NCBI GenBank assembly: GCA_025149285.1
Contig: CP102274.1
Location: 6,084,489 to 6,148,488, forward strand
Length of the DNA: 64,000 nucleotides
Direction of reading: 5' to 3'
Source: Hungatella hathewayi
GTDB lineage: Bacteria; Bacillota; Clostridia; Lachnospirales; Lachnospiraceae
This document shows positions 41,271 through 49,389 of this stretch, piece by piece. Below the pieces are notes generated by a model that worked only from the letters and a program-made list of their open reading frames with translations, was not told the DNA's origin and did no database searches. Numbering within the stretch: the stretch's first letter is position 1; every line of letters starts with the position of its first letter. A program made the translations under genes and the position numbers.

Positions 41271-41324
41271 CGCGAGGTGTTTTTTGTGAGTGCAGCGAAG
41301 CGGAAGTCACAAAAAACCCGCGGT
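41271..41324 (-). repeat. Second hairpin after the binding-protein gene
   Basis: CCGCG at about 41271 and GTTTTTTGTGA pair with TCACAAAAAAC and the CGCGG before 41324. It is just 3' of the binding-protein stop (41332). It could be a leaky terminator or mRNA stabiliser, making the permeases less abundant than the binding protein. Confidence 0.6.
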
Positions 41325-41331
41325 AACTCTG

Positions 41332-42693
41332 TTACTGAAGCATCTTCGCCTGGTCGGCAAGGCCCTTCATGGCCTCCTCCGGCGTCTGCATGCCATTGTA
41401 AGCATAGTCAAGATACTCTTCAATTAAGGAAGTATATTTTGCCAGATCTTCAATCTTGGCGTACTGAATACCGTTTTCTGTCTTAAGAGCCTCAATAAAC
41501 ATATCGAAATTCGGCTGTGCCAGAATATCCGGATCATCATATAATGCAAGCTGTGTCGGCAGATTTGCCATACCGATTAACAGTTCCTTTGTTGCCTCAG
41601 AATTAGTGAAGTACTTAACGAAATCCCATGCGCCTTCTTTTTCATTTGCTACGATCGGAATGCTTAAGGAGTTTGTCTCATAACGGCTGGTACCTGCGAT
41701 CTCCGGATGTGCTTCCGTTCCCGGGATCAGCGCCACGCCATAGTTGACATCGGAGTTAAAGTTCTTCATCATGGCTGCCATCCAGGTTCCGTCAAAACGG
41801 AATAACTGCTTACCTGCAAAGAACATGTCATTTTCCGTATAGCGGTTGGTATTGGCCGTTGCGACGAATTCCTGTACCTTCTCGATTCCGTACTGGCTTC
41901 TGTAGTCGATGTTCATCTTAAGGCTGTCAAGGATAGCCGGATCATCCGGTGTCAGGGTTAATCCGTCATCTGACCACCACTTTCCGCCGAAGGCATAGAT
42001 CAGTTCCTGTCTTGCGCTTGCCAGCGGGAATAACGGGTAGCCCAGTCTCGTGATGGTTCCCTTATCGTCAACCTCCGTAGCCTTTACCGCCATCTCGTAC
42101 AGCTCTTCCATGGTCTTCGGAGGCTCTGTGTAGCCGATCTCCTCAAGAATGTCCTTATTATAGAACATCTGGATAATCATGGATGCCAGCGGCGCACCGT
42201 ATACAGTGTCGTTCAGTGTGTTGGCTACGAGAGACTGATTGGAAAATACTCCTGTCAGATCGTAATTATCAGCTGCGGCCAGATCGGTAATGGACTCTAC
42301 CAGTCCGTTGGTGGCGTACGCCAGGACATCCTGGTTGGAGACTTCAATAACGTCAGGCGCTTCATTACCGGAGATGGCAACGATGATTTTCTGCTTATCA
42401 GATACGCTCAAGCCCTCTACGAAATACTTGTCCTGGCTCTCATTGTAAGCCTTAATCGCATTTTCAAAGCAGGTTGCCTCATCACCTGTGTGGGAATACC
42501 AGAATACGACTTTCTTCCTGTCACCGCTCTCGGCCTTTGTGTCCCCTGCTGTCTCTCCGGCGGTTGTCTCTGCTGTCTCTCCGCCTGCAGCTGCAGTGGT
42601 GTCGGTTGTGGTACTCTTTCCTCCCCCGCACGCTGTCAGTGATGTAATCACCATAGCAGTCGCCAGCAGACAGGACATAAATCTCTTCTTCAT
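41332..42693 (-). CDS. Sugar ABC transporter solute-binding lipoprotein (mannoside locus)
   Basis: 453 residues. The signal peptide and lipobox (MKKRFMSCLLATAMVITS, then LTAC; Cys21) are followed by a Thr/Ala/Glu linker. It is a family 1 sugar-binding protein (VVFWYSHTGDEATCFENAIKAYNES, EAPDVIEVSN, YGVALIPGTEAHP). The ATG at 42693 follows AGGAGG. It opens the mannoside operon of ten genes. The linked beta-mannosidase, GH3 and GH125 suggest a mannose-containing oligosaccharide as the cargo. Confidence 0.92.
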   Translation of the reverse strand: MKKRFMSCLLATAMVITSLTACGGGKSTTTDTTAAAGGETAETTAGETAGDTKAESGDRKKVVFWYSHTGDEATCFENAIKAYNESQDKYFVEGLSVSDKQKIIVAISGNEAPDVIEVSNQDVLAYATNGLVESITDLAAADNYDLTGVFSNQSLVANTLNDTVYGAPLASMIIQMFYNKDILEEIGYTEPPKTMEELYEMAVKATEVDDKGTITRLGYPLFPLASARQELIYAFGGKWWSDDGLTLTPDDPAILDSLKMNIDYRSQYGIEKVQEFVATANTNRYTENDMFFAGKQLFRFDGTWMAAMMKNFNSDVNYGVALIPGTEAHPEIAGTSRYETNSLSIPIVANEKEGAWDFVKYFTNSEATKELLIGMANLPTQLALYDDPDILAQPNFDMFIEALKTENGIQYAKIEDLAKYTSLIEEYLDYAYNGMQTPEEAMKGLADQAKMLQ

Positions 42694-42717
42694 ATAATTC
42701 TCCTCCTTTTTTTGCAT

Positions 42718-42935
42718 AAAATCAGTTATTAATATTCGTCATATTTTTCAAACTTTTTTTATGCTTTTAAAAATCTTTTTTTCTTTTGGTGATTTTAGAA
42801 TATCATACTTTTTGTTAGTTTTCAAGTATTTTTTTTCTTTTTTTTGGACTTTTTTATCACTTTTTTTAATTAACAGCTTACTTTTTTTAATTCTTCACTT
42901 TTCTTTACATGTTTTTTAGTTTGCTTTTTCATACT
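42718..42935. promoter_or_regulatory. Promoter and T-rich leader region of the mannoside operon
   Basis: 218 bp, strongly T-rich on the plus strand (A-rich in the minus-strand mRNA). The promoter on the minus strand is TTGAAA (42825-42820), 17 bp, TATTCT (42802-42797). TCATACTT (42803-42810) touches the -10. The A-rich leader gives an untranslated region of about 95 nt. No gene is visible here. Confidence 0.65.
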
Positions 42936-45338
42936 TTATGTATGATTTTTATATATTTCCGCAATTATTGCAAACAATTTGGCAACTGACGTGACCCAGA
43001 CTTCTTTATAGGTAGACTGGTTGCCGCCGGGCCAGTACGGGACATCGGAATTGCCGTCCGTCTCGATTCCCACAGGCAGCTGCCCCACACAGATGCCGGG
43101 GAAAGTGGAGAAAAGCTGCTGATATCCGGTACCCACACCGTACATAAGAGACCGCCCAAACGGATTTTTCCCGAACAGCCAGTCGGTCTGGGAGGCTGCG
43201 GCTTCCATAAGGAATGCGTCATTTAAATATCCGCCTGCAGCGGCAGCCCCTTTTGCCGCCGACAGCATCACCGCGGTGTTGCCTCGGAAGGAGAACCATA
43301 CCGGAAACTGGCGGACTCCATAGCCTGATTTTCCCCCAGTGCCGGTTGGGACACACATTCCCGCCCTCACCTGAAGGGTGTGATTTTCTTTCTCTGTCTC
43401 ATAATCTGTCTGCAGATGAAGGAGACGAAAAAGTTCCTGATCCTCCGCCGTCTCGGAATAGAGGCCGGCCGGCAGCATTTCATAGGGGGAGGCACAGGCC
43501 ATTAAGTCTCTCACATACTCGCCGTACAGGCGGATCCCCTCTTCCCACAGCATTTTATCGGGATGGGAATCCAACAGCCGGCACAGCAGCACAAGGGCCG
43601 TGACCGGAACATGCTCCCTGGCCTGGTGATTATAGTGGACGATATCGCGATGGGTCTTATCCCTGTAGAAGAAACCGCGCAGCCCTGTCTCTGATGAGTC
43701 CTTCTCCTGGCAGTCCAGAAGTTTTCTTCCATACTCAGCCGCAGCCGTTTCATACACCTCTTTTCCCGTTACCTTCCAGATTCTGACCGCGGCTGTCACG
43801 ATTTCTCCGTAAAAGAGTGCTGCAGATGAAGAGTATGTATGTTCCCATGGTACAGGCAGCTCCATTCCGTGAGTCCGGCAGCGTTCCAGGGCAAATCCAA
43901 AATCCTCCTCGGCTGCCTTCGCACACCGCCAGGCCAGCTCACCGTCATAATCCCGCAGACACTCGGCAGCCAGTGCAAAGACTCCCGCGCAGATAAAATT
44001 CTCAAGTGCATGGTTGTGAACCCGGACATTGGCTGCATCGTCATCATTGCCTATTTTTCCATCGGTCCATCGGATCAGGCCGATACTGGAAGCCCGGTAA
44101 CCGTCTCCAAATCTCGTCCGGAAGATAAATTCAAGCCCCCACAGGGCTTCTTCCATCAGTCTCTGGTACAGCAGCGTGTTCCCTCTCCGCTCTGCGGCAA
44201 GCTCCAGCAGGCTTTCCACCGTCTCTGCCGTCTGGACTGTCTGCTGGGACATATCTCCTGCATCATGCCAGCCGCCGCAGTATGGCAGTTTTACCCCATT
44301 ATGTTCTGCGTAAACATCCATGTGGCAGAGTCCATGCTTGCCCGGAACCGGATAACCACACCGTTCGCAGAACAGAAAATTTATCCCTTTCCACGTCACC
44401 TCATTCAGAACACCGTCTCTGACCGGGAACCAGTCTCCGGTCACATTCCCCGCCCGGATTCTGTACTCGCCTTCCTGGGTCAGCTCTGAAAAGTCGGCAA
44501 TCCGGAAGGCATCTTCCTTCCAGACTACATGTTCCAGGCTCTTTTTCAGACATATTCTGCCGCTCCGGTCTTCAATTATAAATGTTTCCGCCTCCTCAGC
44601 CAGCACCGCCCGTTTCACTGCTCCGGTCTCATAACCGCAGGTGGAATAGCACACAGTGTTCCGTTCCGGGAGCCAGCCGCTCTCCTTTCCCGGATGTTCC
44701 ACGGCCTCCAGCCAGATTTCCTTCACAAAGAAGGCGGCCGTCTCACCGCTTGCGGTGTCCCGTCCATTGATCCGGTAACGGAAGCCAAATCCGCTCACGC
44801 AGTCACGGGGCAGAGACGGAAATTCCCAGATACAGTCATTCCACTGGTGATTCTTTAAATTCATCATGTGAAATCCCTGCCGTCTGTACCGGTCCGGAAC
44901 CTTACGCTCGCCGTCATTTTCCAGATACATGGAAAGGCTGACGGTTCTCGCCCCGTCACACTCCGGCCTGATCAGGGCCCGTACACGGTGAAACGAAGTC
45001 CAGTCCGTCTCTTTCACCGGAAATGCGGCGTGAATATGGCCGTAATAGGCACAGTCCCCGTCCTGAGGCATTCCTTCCGGCCAGCACCGGCACATGAGAG
45101 GTGCCTCCATTGCCAGAACAGTTTCCGCCTCCAGCCGGACGGTTTCCACCGTCCCCCGCTCCATAGATACAGGATCCCCGCAGCAGCCCTTTCCATCTCC
45201 GCTCCACACGGTCTTTCTCGCCGTCACCTTCTTTTCCTTTTCCCTCTGTTCCAGAGAAACTTCTTCATGGAGAGGCAGCGGTCTGTGAATATAACCGCTC
45301 TCTTCCAGTTCCTGCTGAAACTCTGTATTTATATGCAT
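42936..45338 (-). CDS. GH9 glycoside hydrolase, cytoplasmic
   Basis: 800 residues. The N-terminal region (1-220) is of unclear type. A cellulase N-terminal Ig-like domain follows (about 225-310; GYETGAVKRAVL, GEYRIRAGN), then a GH9 alpha/alpha barrel with the catalytic Asp pair in YCGGWHDAGDMS (Asp359, Asp362) and a C-terminal Glu in STYKEVWVTSV. No signal peptide, unlike secreted cellulases. The start at 45338 follows AAAGGA. Cytoplasmic GH9 enzymes in vibrios are exo-beta-glucosaminidases or cellodextrinases. With NagB-like and ROK genes alongside, glucosamine oligosaccharides are the more likely substrate. Confidence 0.88.
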   Translation of the reverse strand: MHINTEFQQELEESGYIHRPLPLHEEVSLEQREKEKKVTARKTVWSGDGKGCCGDPVSMERGTVETVRLEAETVLAMEAPLMCRCWPEGMPQDGDCAYYGHIHAAFPVKETDWTSFHRVRALIRPECDGARTVSLSMYLENDGERKVPDRYRRQGFHMMNLKNHQWNDCIWEFPSLPRDCVSGFGFRYRINGRDTASGETAAFFVKEIWLEAVEHPGKESGWLPERNTVCYSTCGYETGAVKRAVLAEEAETFIIEDRSGRICLKKSLEHVVWKEDAFRIADFSELTQEGEYRIRAGNVTGDWFPVRDGVLNEVTWKGINFLFCERCGYPVPGKHGLCHMDVYAEHNGVKLPYCGGWHDAGDMSQQTVQTAETVESLLELAAERRGNTLLYQRLMEEALWGLEFIFRTRFGDGYRASSIGLIRWTDGKIGNDDDAANVRVHNHALENFICAGVFALAAECLRDYDGELAWRCAKAAEEDFGFALERCRTHGMELPVPWEHTYSSSAALFYGEIVTAAVRIWKVTGKEVYETAAAEYGRKLLDCQEKDSSETGLRGFFYRDKTHRDIVHYNHQAREHVPVTALVLLCRLLDSHPDKMLWEEGIRLYGEYVRDLMACASPYEMLPAGLYSETAEDQELFRLLHLQTDYETEKENHTLQVRAGMCVPTGTGGKSGYGVRQFPVWFSFRGNTAVMLSAAKGAAAAGGYLNDAFLMEAAASQTDWLFGKNPFGRSLMYGVGTGYQQLFSTFPGICVGQLPVGIETDGNSDVPYWPGGNQSTYKEVWVTSVAKLFAIIAEIYKNHT

Positions 45339-45404
45339 ATTCGTCCTTTCTGCATCACTCTGCATTTTCAAGAGTTGTTACTGTTCCCGGCCAGCCCAGC
45401 GTTT

Positions 45405-46145
45405 TTAAATGGTCTTGCGCATCAATGCACCTGCTGCCTCACGGTCCAGGAGTACCTCACAGTTCGGATGCAGCTGCAGAATGGAGGCCGGAACCGCCTC
45501 GGTCACCGGGCCTTCCAGCGCCTGCCTTATGATCTCTGCCTTCTTTTCTCCTTTGGCCGCCAGAATAATCCTCCTGCTTTGCATGATGGTCTTAATTCCC
45601 AGGGTCAGGCCACCCAGTTCATGATCATCGGGCACTGCCGTCTCTCTTCGCACTCTGGCTTCAAAGATCTCATCCATAGGCGACACCCAGGTATCACTGC
45701 CAAATGGAGTTCCCGGCTGATTGATTCCAATATGGCCGTTCCAGCCGATTCCCAGAATCTCCAGATCCGCGCCGCCGTGCTCTCTGATACTGTTCTCAAA
45801 TTTTCTGCTCTCCAGTTCGAAATCGTCGCTCTCCGTAAGCGGCATCAAAAAGCGCTCATCCGGTACTCCCAGGTGGTCTAAAAGCTGGCTGCGAATCATG
45901 GCGTAGCAGCTGCCCTCGTAACTCCGCGGCAGATTCGTCAGTTCATCCACATTAAAGAAGACGGTTTCTGACACATCAAAGGGATGGAGCTTGTATAATT
46001 CGCTGACAATTCTGTGCATATTAGTCGTCGTCTGCCCGGTAGAAAGGCCGATAACGGAATTTTTCCTGGCCAGAATCTGTCCGATTATTCTCCAGGCACC
46101 TGTTTCGTCAAATTGTTTTTCTGTTTCTGCAATCGTTATCTTCAT
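45405..46145 (-). CDS. nagB: Glucosamine-6-phosphate deaminase family protein
   Basis: 246 residues, matching NagB. It isomerises and deaminates glucosamine-6-phosphate to fructose-6-phosphate plus ammonia. Motifs: VIGLSTGQTTTNMH for phosphate binding, VFFNVDELTNLP (Asp67, Glu68) and LGIGWNGHIGINQPG (His138). The usual FNMDEY and GFNEP are varied here, so it belongs to a NagB-like subgroup. It is flanked by GH9 and the ROK kinase in one direction. No NagA deacetylase is present, which favours glucosamine over GlcNAc as the sugar. Confidence 0.88.
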   Translation of the reverse strand: MKITIAETEKQFDETGAWRIIGQILARKNSVIGLSTGQTTTNMHRIVSELYKLHPFDVSETVFFNVDELTNLPRSYEGSCYAMIRSQLLDHLGVPDERFLMPLTESDDFELESRKFENSIREHGGADLEILGIGWNGHIGINQPGTPFGSDTWVSPMDEIFEARVRRETAVPDDHELGGLTLGIKTIMQSRRIILAAKGEKKAEIIRQALEGPVTEAVPASILQLHPNCEVLLDREAAGALMRKTI

Positions 46146-46193
46146 GATTTAATCTCCTTTGTCATAAAATCTGATGTTATAAATTCTATCTTT

Positions 46194-47156
46194 CTAAATG
46201 ATATTTCTTCCCTCTCTCCCGCTTTTCAGGCGTCCTACAGCCGCAGCGCCGATTACGCCGGAAAATGCCGGGGCGAAGCCTGATACCCGGAACCCTTTTG
46301 ATACATGGCGCATGGTCACTTTCTCCAAATATCCTTCCACGCGCTGAAAGAACCACGGATCCGACATCAGTCCGCCGCCGGCCACCACCATATCAGGGTC
46401 TGACATGCGCACCAGATTCATAATGGTGCAGCCCAGCACTGAGGCCGCCTCCTCTGCGATGGAAAGACAGAATTCACTGCCTTCTCTGGCCATACGGAAT
46501 ACGGCCGCCGCCGGATATCTCCCGCTCTTCCCCAGCTCCAGGAGTTCAGCCGGAGCATCAGCCCGTCTCTCTTCGACCATCCTGTGAATCCCGATTCCGG
46601 AAGCCGTAAGCTCACAGCAGCCCTTTCGTCCACAGACACAGTTTCTGCTACTCCTGTAATCCACAACCATATGGCCAATTTCCCCGGCATCACAGTGAGC
46701 CCCATGCAGCACCTTCCCATCGATTACAAATCCGGCAGCCAGCCCGGTTCCCGCATTGACATATATGAAATCAGAGCAGTTCTTTCCTTCTCCCCACAAA
46801 AGCTCCGCTGCAGCCGCGCTCCTGACGTCGTTGTCGATCCCCGTCTCCACTCCAAGCCGCGCAGCGGCCATCTGCGCCAGAGGGAGCGGTATCCCGTCTT
46901 CATGATTCACCGAATGCCAGATCCCATTCTTAAAATCGCTGATCCCTACAATACCAATTCCTGCCCCTCGGATTCTTCCTTCCGGAGCCTCCTCCGCTAC
47001 GTAGTTATCGAGACACTGAAGCAGATGAGCGGCAATCTCCTCCTGCCCCGTAAGCCCGGTCGGATACCTCCTGTACTTCAAAAGCACCCCATCCTCCCGG
47101 ACCTCCCCAATCAGAAGCTTGGTTCCACCGTAATCAATTCCCAGATATGTATCCAT
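46194..47156 (-). CDS. ROK-family sugar kinase
   Basis: 320 residues. The ATP-binding start is YLGIDYGGTKLLIG, and the catalytic region is GIGIVGISDFKNG followed by IDNDVRSAAAAELLWGEG with the base Asp. GEIGHMVVD and the zinc-binding CVCGRKGCCE (Cys-X-Cys-G-X-X-G-Cys) complete the ROK signature; no DNA-binding domain is present, so it is a kinase and not a ROK repressor. The ATG at 47156 follows AGGGAG. In this operon it likely phosphorylates glucosamine or a glucose-type monosaccharide freed by GH9. Its promoter overlaps a candidate LacI operator. Confidence 0.9.
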   Translation of the reverse strand: MDTYLGIDYGGTKLLIGEVREDGVLLKYRRYPTGLTGQEEIAAHLLQCLDNYVAEEAPEGRIRGAGIGIVGISDFKNGIWHSVNHEDGIPLPLAQMAAARLGVETGIDNDVRSAAAAELLWGEGKNCSDFIYVNAGTGLAAGFVIDGKVLHGAHCDAGEIGHMVVDYRSSRNCVCGRKGCCELTASGIGIHRMVEERRADAPAELLELGKSGRYPAAAVFRMAREGSEFCLSIAEEAASVLGCTIMNLVRMSDPDMVVAGGGLMSDPWFFQRVEGYLEKVTMRHVSKGFRVSGFAPAFSGVIGAAAVGRLKSGREGRNII

Positions 47157-47196
47157 TTCTTTTACTCCCTTTCTCCACACGCTTCGCATGAGTTTA

Positions 47197-47246
47197 TGAA
47201 AACCTTTTCATATTTTTACGATACCATCCGTTCTTTTTCTTGTCAA
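47197..47246 (-). promoter_or_regulatory. ROK-nagB-GH9 promoter with start-site operator
   Basis: Minus strand: TTGACA (47246-47241), 17 bp, TATCGT (47223-47218). The dyad TGAAAACCTTTTCA (47197-47210) covers the expected transcription start, a classical repressor position. Confidence 0.75.
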
Positions 47247-47282
47247 TTCGTGATATTTCATAAATTTCATTTGATATTTTTG

Positions 47283-47325
47283 TGAAAAGGGTTTCATTGC
47301 AATTTCATTTCGTCCGTGTTATACT
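47283..47325 (+). promoter_or_regulatory. LacI gene promoter with upstream operator
   Basis: TTGCAA (47297-47302), 17 bp, TATACT (47320-47325). The dyad TGAAAAGGGTTTCA (47283-47296) abuts the -35 and matches the operator over the ROK promoter, suggesting one repressor controls both directions. Confidence 0.7.
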
Positions 47326-47382
47326 GGGAAGACCCCCGGTTCTTCGTCCGTGGGATTCAAGCATATTTTGGAGGGGCTGATT

Positions 47383-48429
47383 ATGAAATCCAATATAACA
47401 ATTACCCAGATCGCCCAGGAAAGCGGTGTCTCTGTCGCCACCGTCTCCCGTTTTTTAAATGGAAAAGTACCGGTTTCCGCCGATAAAAAGGCCCGCATCG
47501 AAGCGGTAGTCAAAAAATACGACTTTACGCCGAACGCGCTCGCCCGGGGATTGATATCGAAGAGAACCATGACGCTGGGCGTCATTCTGCCGGATATCAC
47601 CAATCCCTATTTCGCAACCATTTTTCAGGAAGTCCAGAGGTGTGCCGCCGAGGAGGGATACTCTGTTTATCTGTGCAACACCCGTTTTCATCATGGGGAT
47701 TCACCGATCGACGAGACGGGATATTTCCGCATGATGATGGACAAAAAAGTAGATGGAATACTGATTATCGGCGGCCAGCTGGACATGGTCGAGCCCAATC
47801 CCGCCTATAAGGAGGCGCTGAATAAGCTGGCCGCCTCCATTCCGGTCGTAGCGGCAGGCAGGGCAATCCCCGGCGTCGACTGTATCTTTCTTGATTCAGA
47901 AAATGGAAGCGGAGTCGTCACCGCCTACAATTACCTCGCCTCACTGGGCCACAAGCATATCGCCTTTGCCGGCGGCCAGCCCGGCGTCACCATCACGGAG
48001 ACCCGTCTGGAAGCATATAAAAAAGCGGCTGCCTCCTCCGGCAGTGCGGTACAGGAAGACTTAATATCTCTATCTGATTACTATCTGCCGGACGGATACC
48101 AGGCTGCAGAAGCACTTCTAACGAGGGAGACGCCCTTCACCGCCGTGATCGCCATGAATGACAATGTGGCGCTTGGCGCTATCCGTGCATTTGCCGATCA
48201 CGGCCTCTCCGTCCCCCGCGACGTGGCCCTCATCAGCTGCGACCGTTTTTACTTTGCCGACTACACGATGCCCCGTCTCACCAGCATCCATCACCACAGC
48301 CGGCGCTGGGGACAGATGGTTGTCCGCACCCTGATCCAGTCCATACAGGGCTCCACAGAAAACGCCAGAATAACCTTCCCCCCCGAACTCATTATCGGCG
48401 AAAGCTGCGGCACACATTTACATCATTAG
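47383..48429 (+). CDS. LacI-family regulator, divergent from the ROK-nagB-GH9 operon
   Basis: 348 residues. Helix-turn-helix: TITQIAQESGVSVATVSRFLNG (about 5-26), with hinge NALARGLISKRT. The effector domain follows (TLGVILPDITNPYFATIF, HIAFAGGQPGVTITETRLEAY, VIAMNDNVALGAIRAFADHG, TSIHHHSRRWGQMVV). The start at 47383 follows GGAGGGG. Two nearly identical dyads lie in the intergenic region with the divergent operon. It probably senses a phosphorylated amino sugar or similar and represses the GH9 module; this is inferred. Confidence 0.92.
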   Translation: MKSNITITQIAQESGVSVATVSRFLNGKVPVSADKKARIEAVVKKYDFTPNALARGLISKRTMTLGVILPDITNPYFATIFQEVQRCAAEEGYSVYLCNTRFHHGDSPIDETGYFRMMMDKKVDGILIIGGQLDMVEPNPAYKEALNKLAASIPVVAAGRAIPGVDCIFLDSENGSGVVTAYNYLASLGHKHIAFAGGQPGVTITETRLEAYKKAAASSGSAVQEDLISLSDYYLPDGYQAAEALLTRETPFTAVIAMNDNVALGAIRAFADHGLSVPRDVALISCDRFYFADYTMPRLTSIHHHSRRWGQMVVRTLIQSIQGSTENARITFPPELIIGESCGTHLHH

Positions 48430-48525
48430 TTCCCGCTGTCTGCACCATCAGATCCCAGCAGCCCACCAGCTATCCCCTTTAAAATAATATCCATGCATCT
48501 TTTTATCCAGCGAAGCCAGTACACA

Positions 48526-48573
48526 GCCGAAATCCCGGAGAGCACCGGCGCCGGTGCTCTCCGGGATTTCGGC
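48526..48573. repeat. Perfect 48-bp palindrome with no spacer
   Basis: The left arm is 48526-48549 and the right arm is 48550-48573 (centre ACCGGCGCCGGT). The two 24-bp arms are fully complementary with no loop. It could be the LacI gene terminator, although the nearest T-run is about 15 bp downstream (48586). The 268-bp gap that contains it (48430-48697) holds no gene. Confidence 0.85.
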
Positions 48574-48697
48574 GTAACTCTCATACTTTTTTTCTGATTT
48601 CTCTATTGTTTAAAAACTTTTAATATGATATACTGAGTCTACAAACAGTATTCGCAACTATATTCTTATTTTTTTTCATATTTGAGAGGTGATTACC

Positions 48698-49366
48698 ATG
48701 AAAACCCTTGATGAAATTATGCCTATACTTCAGCAGCTTCTCACATTAGTAGAGCAGCACTTCGGTAACAAATGCGAAATCGTGCTTCATGATCTGACAA
48801 AGGATTACAACCATACCATTGTCGATATCCGAAACGGAGACATCACCCACCGTTCCATCGGGGGCTGCGGAAGCAACTTAGGGCTGGAAGTCCTGCGCGG
48901 AACCGTGCTGGATGGGGATCGTTTTAACTATGTTACCACCACACAGGACGGAAAGATTCTCCGTTCCTCATCGATCTATCTAAAAAATGATCAGGGCGAG
49001 GTCATCGGATCGATCTGCGTGAACCTGGATATCACAGAGACACTTCAGTTTGAAGGGTATTTACGCCAGTTTAACCAGTTTGACAGCTTTACTTCCAACG
49101 ACGAGGAGATTTTCGCTCCCGACGTGAATAATCTTCTCAGCCATCTGATTCAGATGGGACAGGAACAGATCGGAAAGCCTGCGCTGGAGATGAACAAGAA
49201 CGAGAAGATTGAGTTTATCCGTTTCCTTGACCAGAAAGGAGCATTCCTCATCACGAAGTCCGGGGAACAGATCTGTGAACTTCTGGGAATCAGCAAATTT
49301 ACCTTTTATAATTACCTTGAAAGCAGCCGCAGCCAGTCGGATTCGTCTGACAGCGACCAGACCTGA
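48698..49366 (+). CDS. YheO-type PAS/HTH transcriptional regulator
   Basis: 222 residues. The N-terminal YheO-type PAS-like domain (about 5-120; HFGNKCEIVLHDL, GSICVNLDIT) is followed by a linker and a C-terminal helix-turn-helix like DauR (about 165-215; FIRFLDQKGAFLITKSGEQICELLGISKFTFYNYLE). Members of this family regulate D-amino-acid and small-molecule metabolism in some bacteria. The ATG at 48698 follows GAGAGGTG; an upstream GTG at 48689 is inside that site. It is followed after 23 bp by a MATE gene, which may be its target. Confidence 0.85.
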   Translation: MKTLDEIMPILQQLLTLVEQHFGNKCEIVLHDLTKDYNHTIVDIRNGDITHRSIGGCGSNLGLEVLRGTVLDGDRFNYVTTTQDGKILRSSSIYLKNDQGEVIGSICVNLDITETLQFEGYLRQFNQFDSFTSNDEEIFAPDVNNLLSHLIQMGQEQIGKPALEMNKNEKIEFIRFLDQKGAFLITKSGEQICELLGISKFTFYNYLESSRSQSDSSDSDQT

Positions 49367-49389
49367 AAGGACAGGCGGGAGACAGGATT

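Noticed and set aside
44868..45881. 337-codon plus-strand frame opposite GH9 and nagB
   Set aside because: It spans two convincing minus-strand genes and their gap, has no ribosome binding site and reads as low-complexity His/Arg/Leu-rich sequence.
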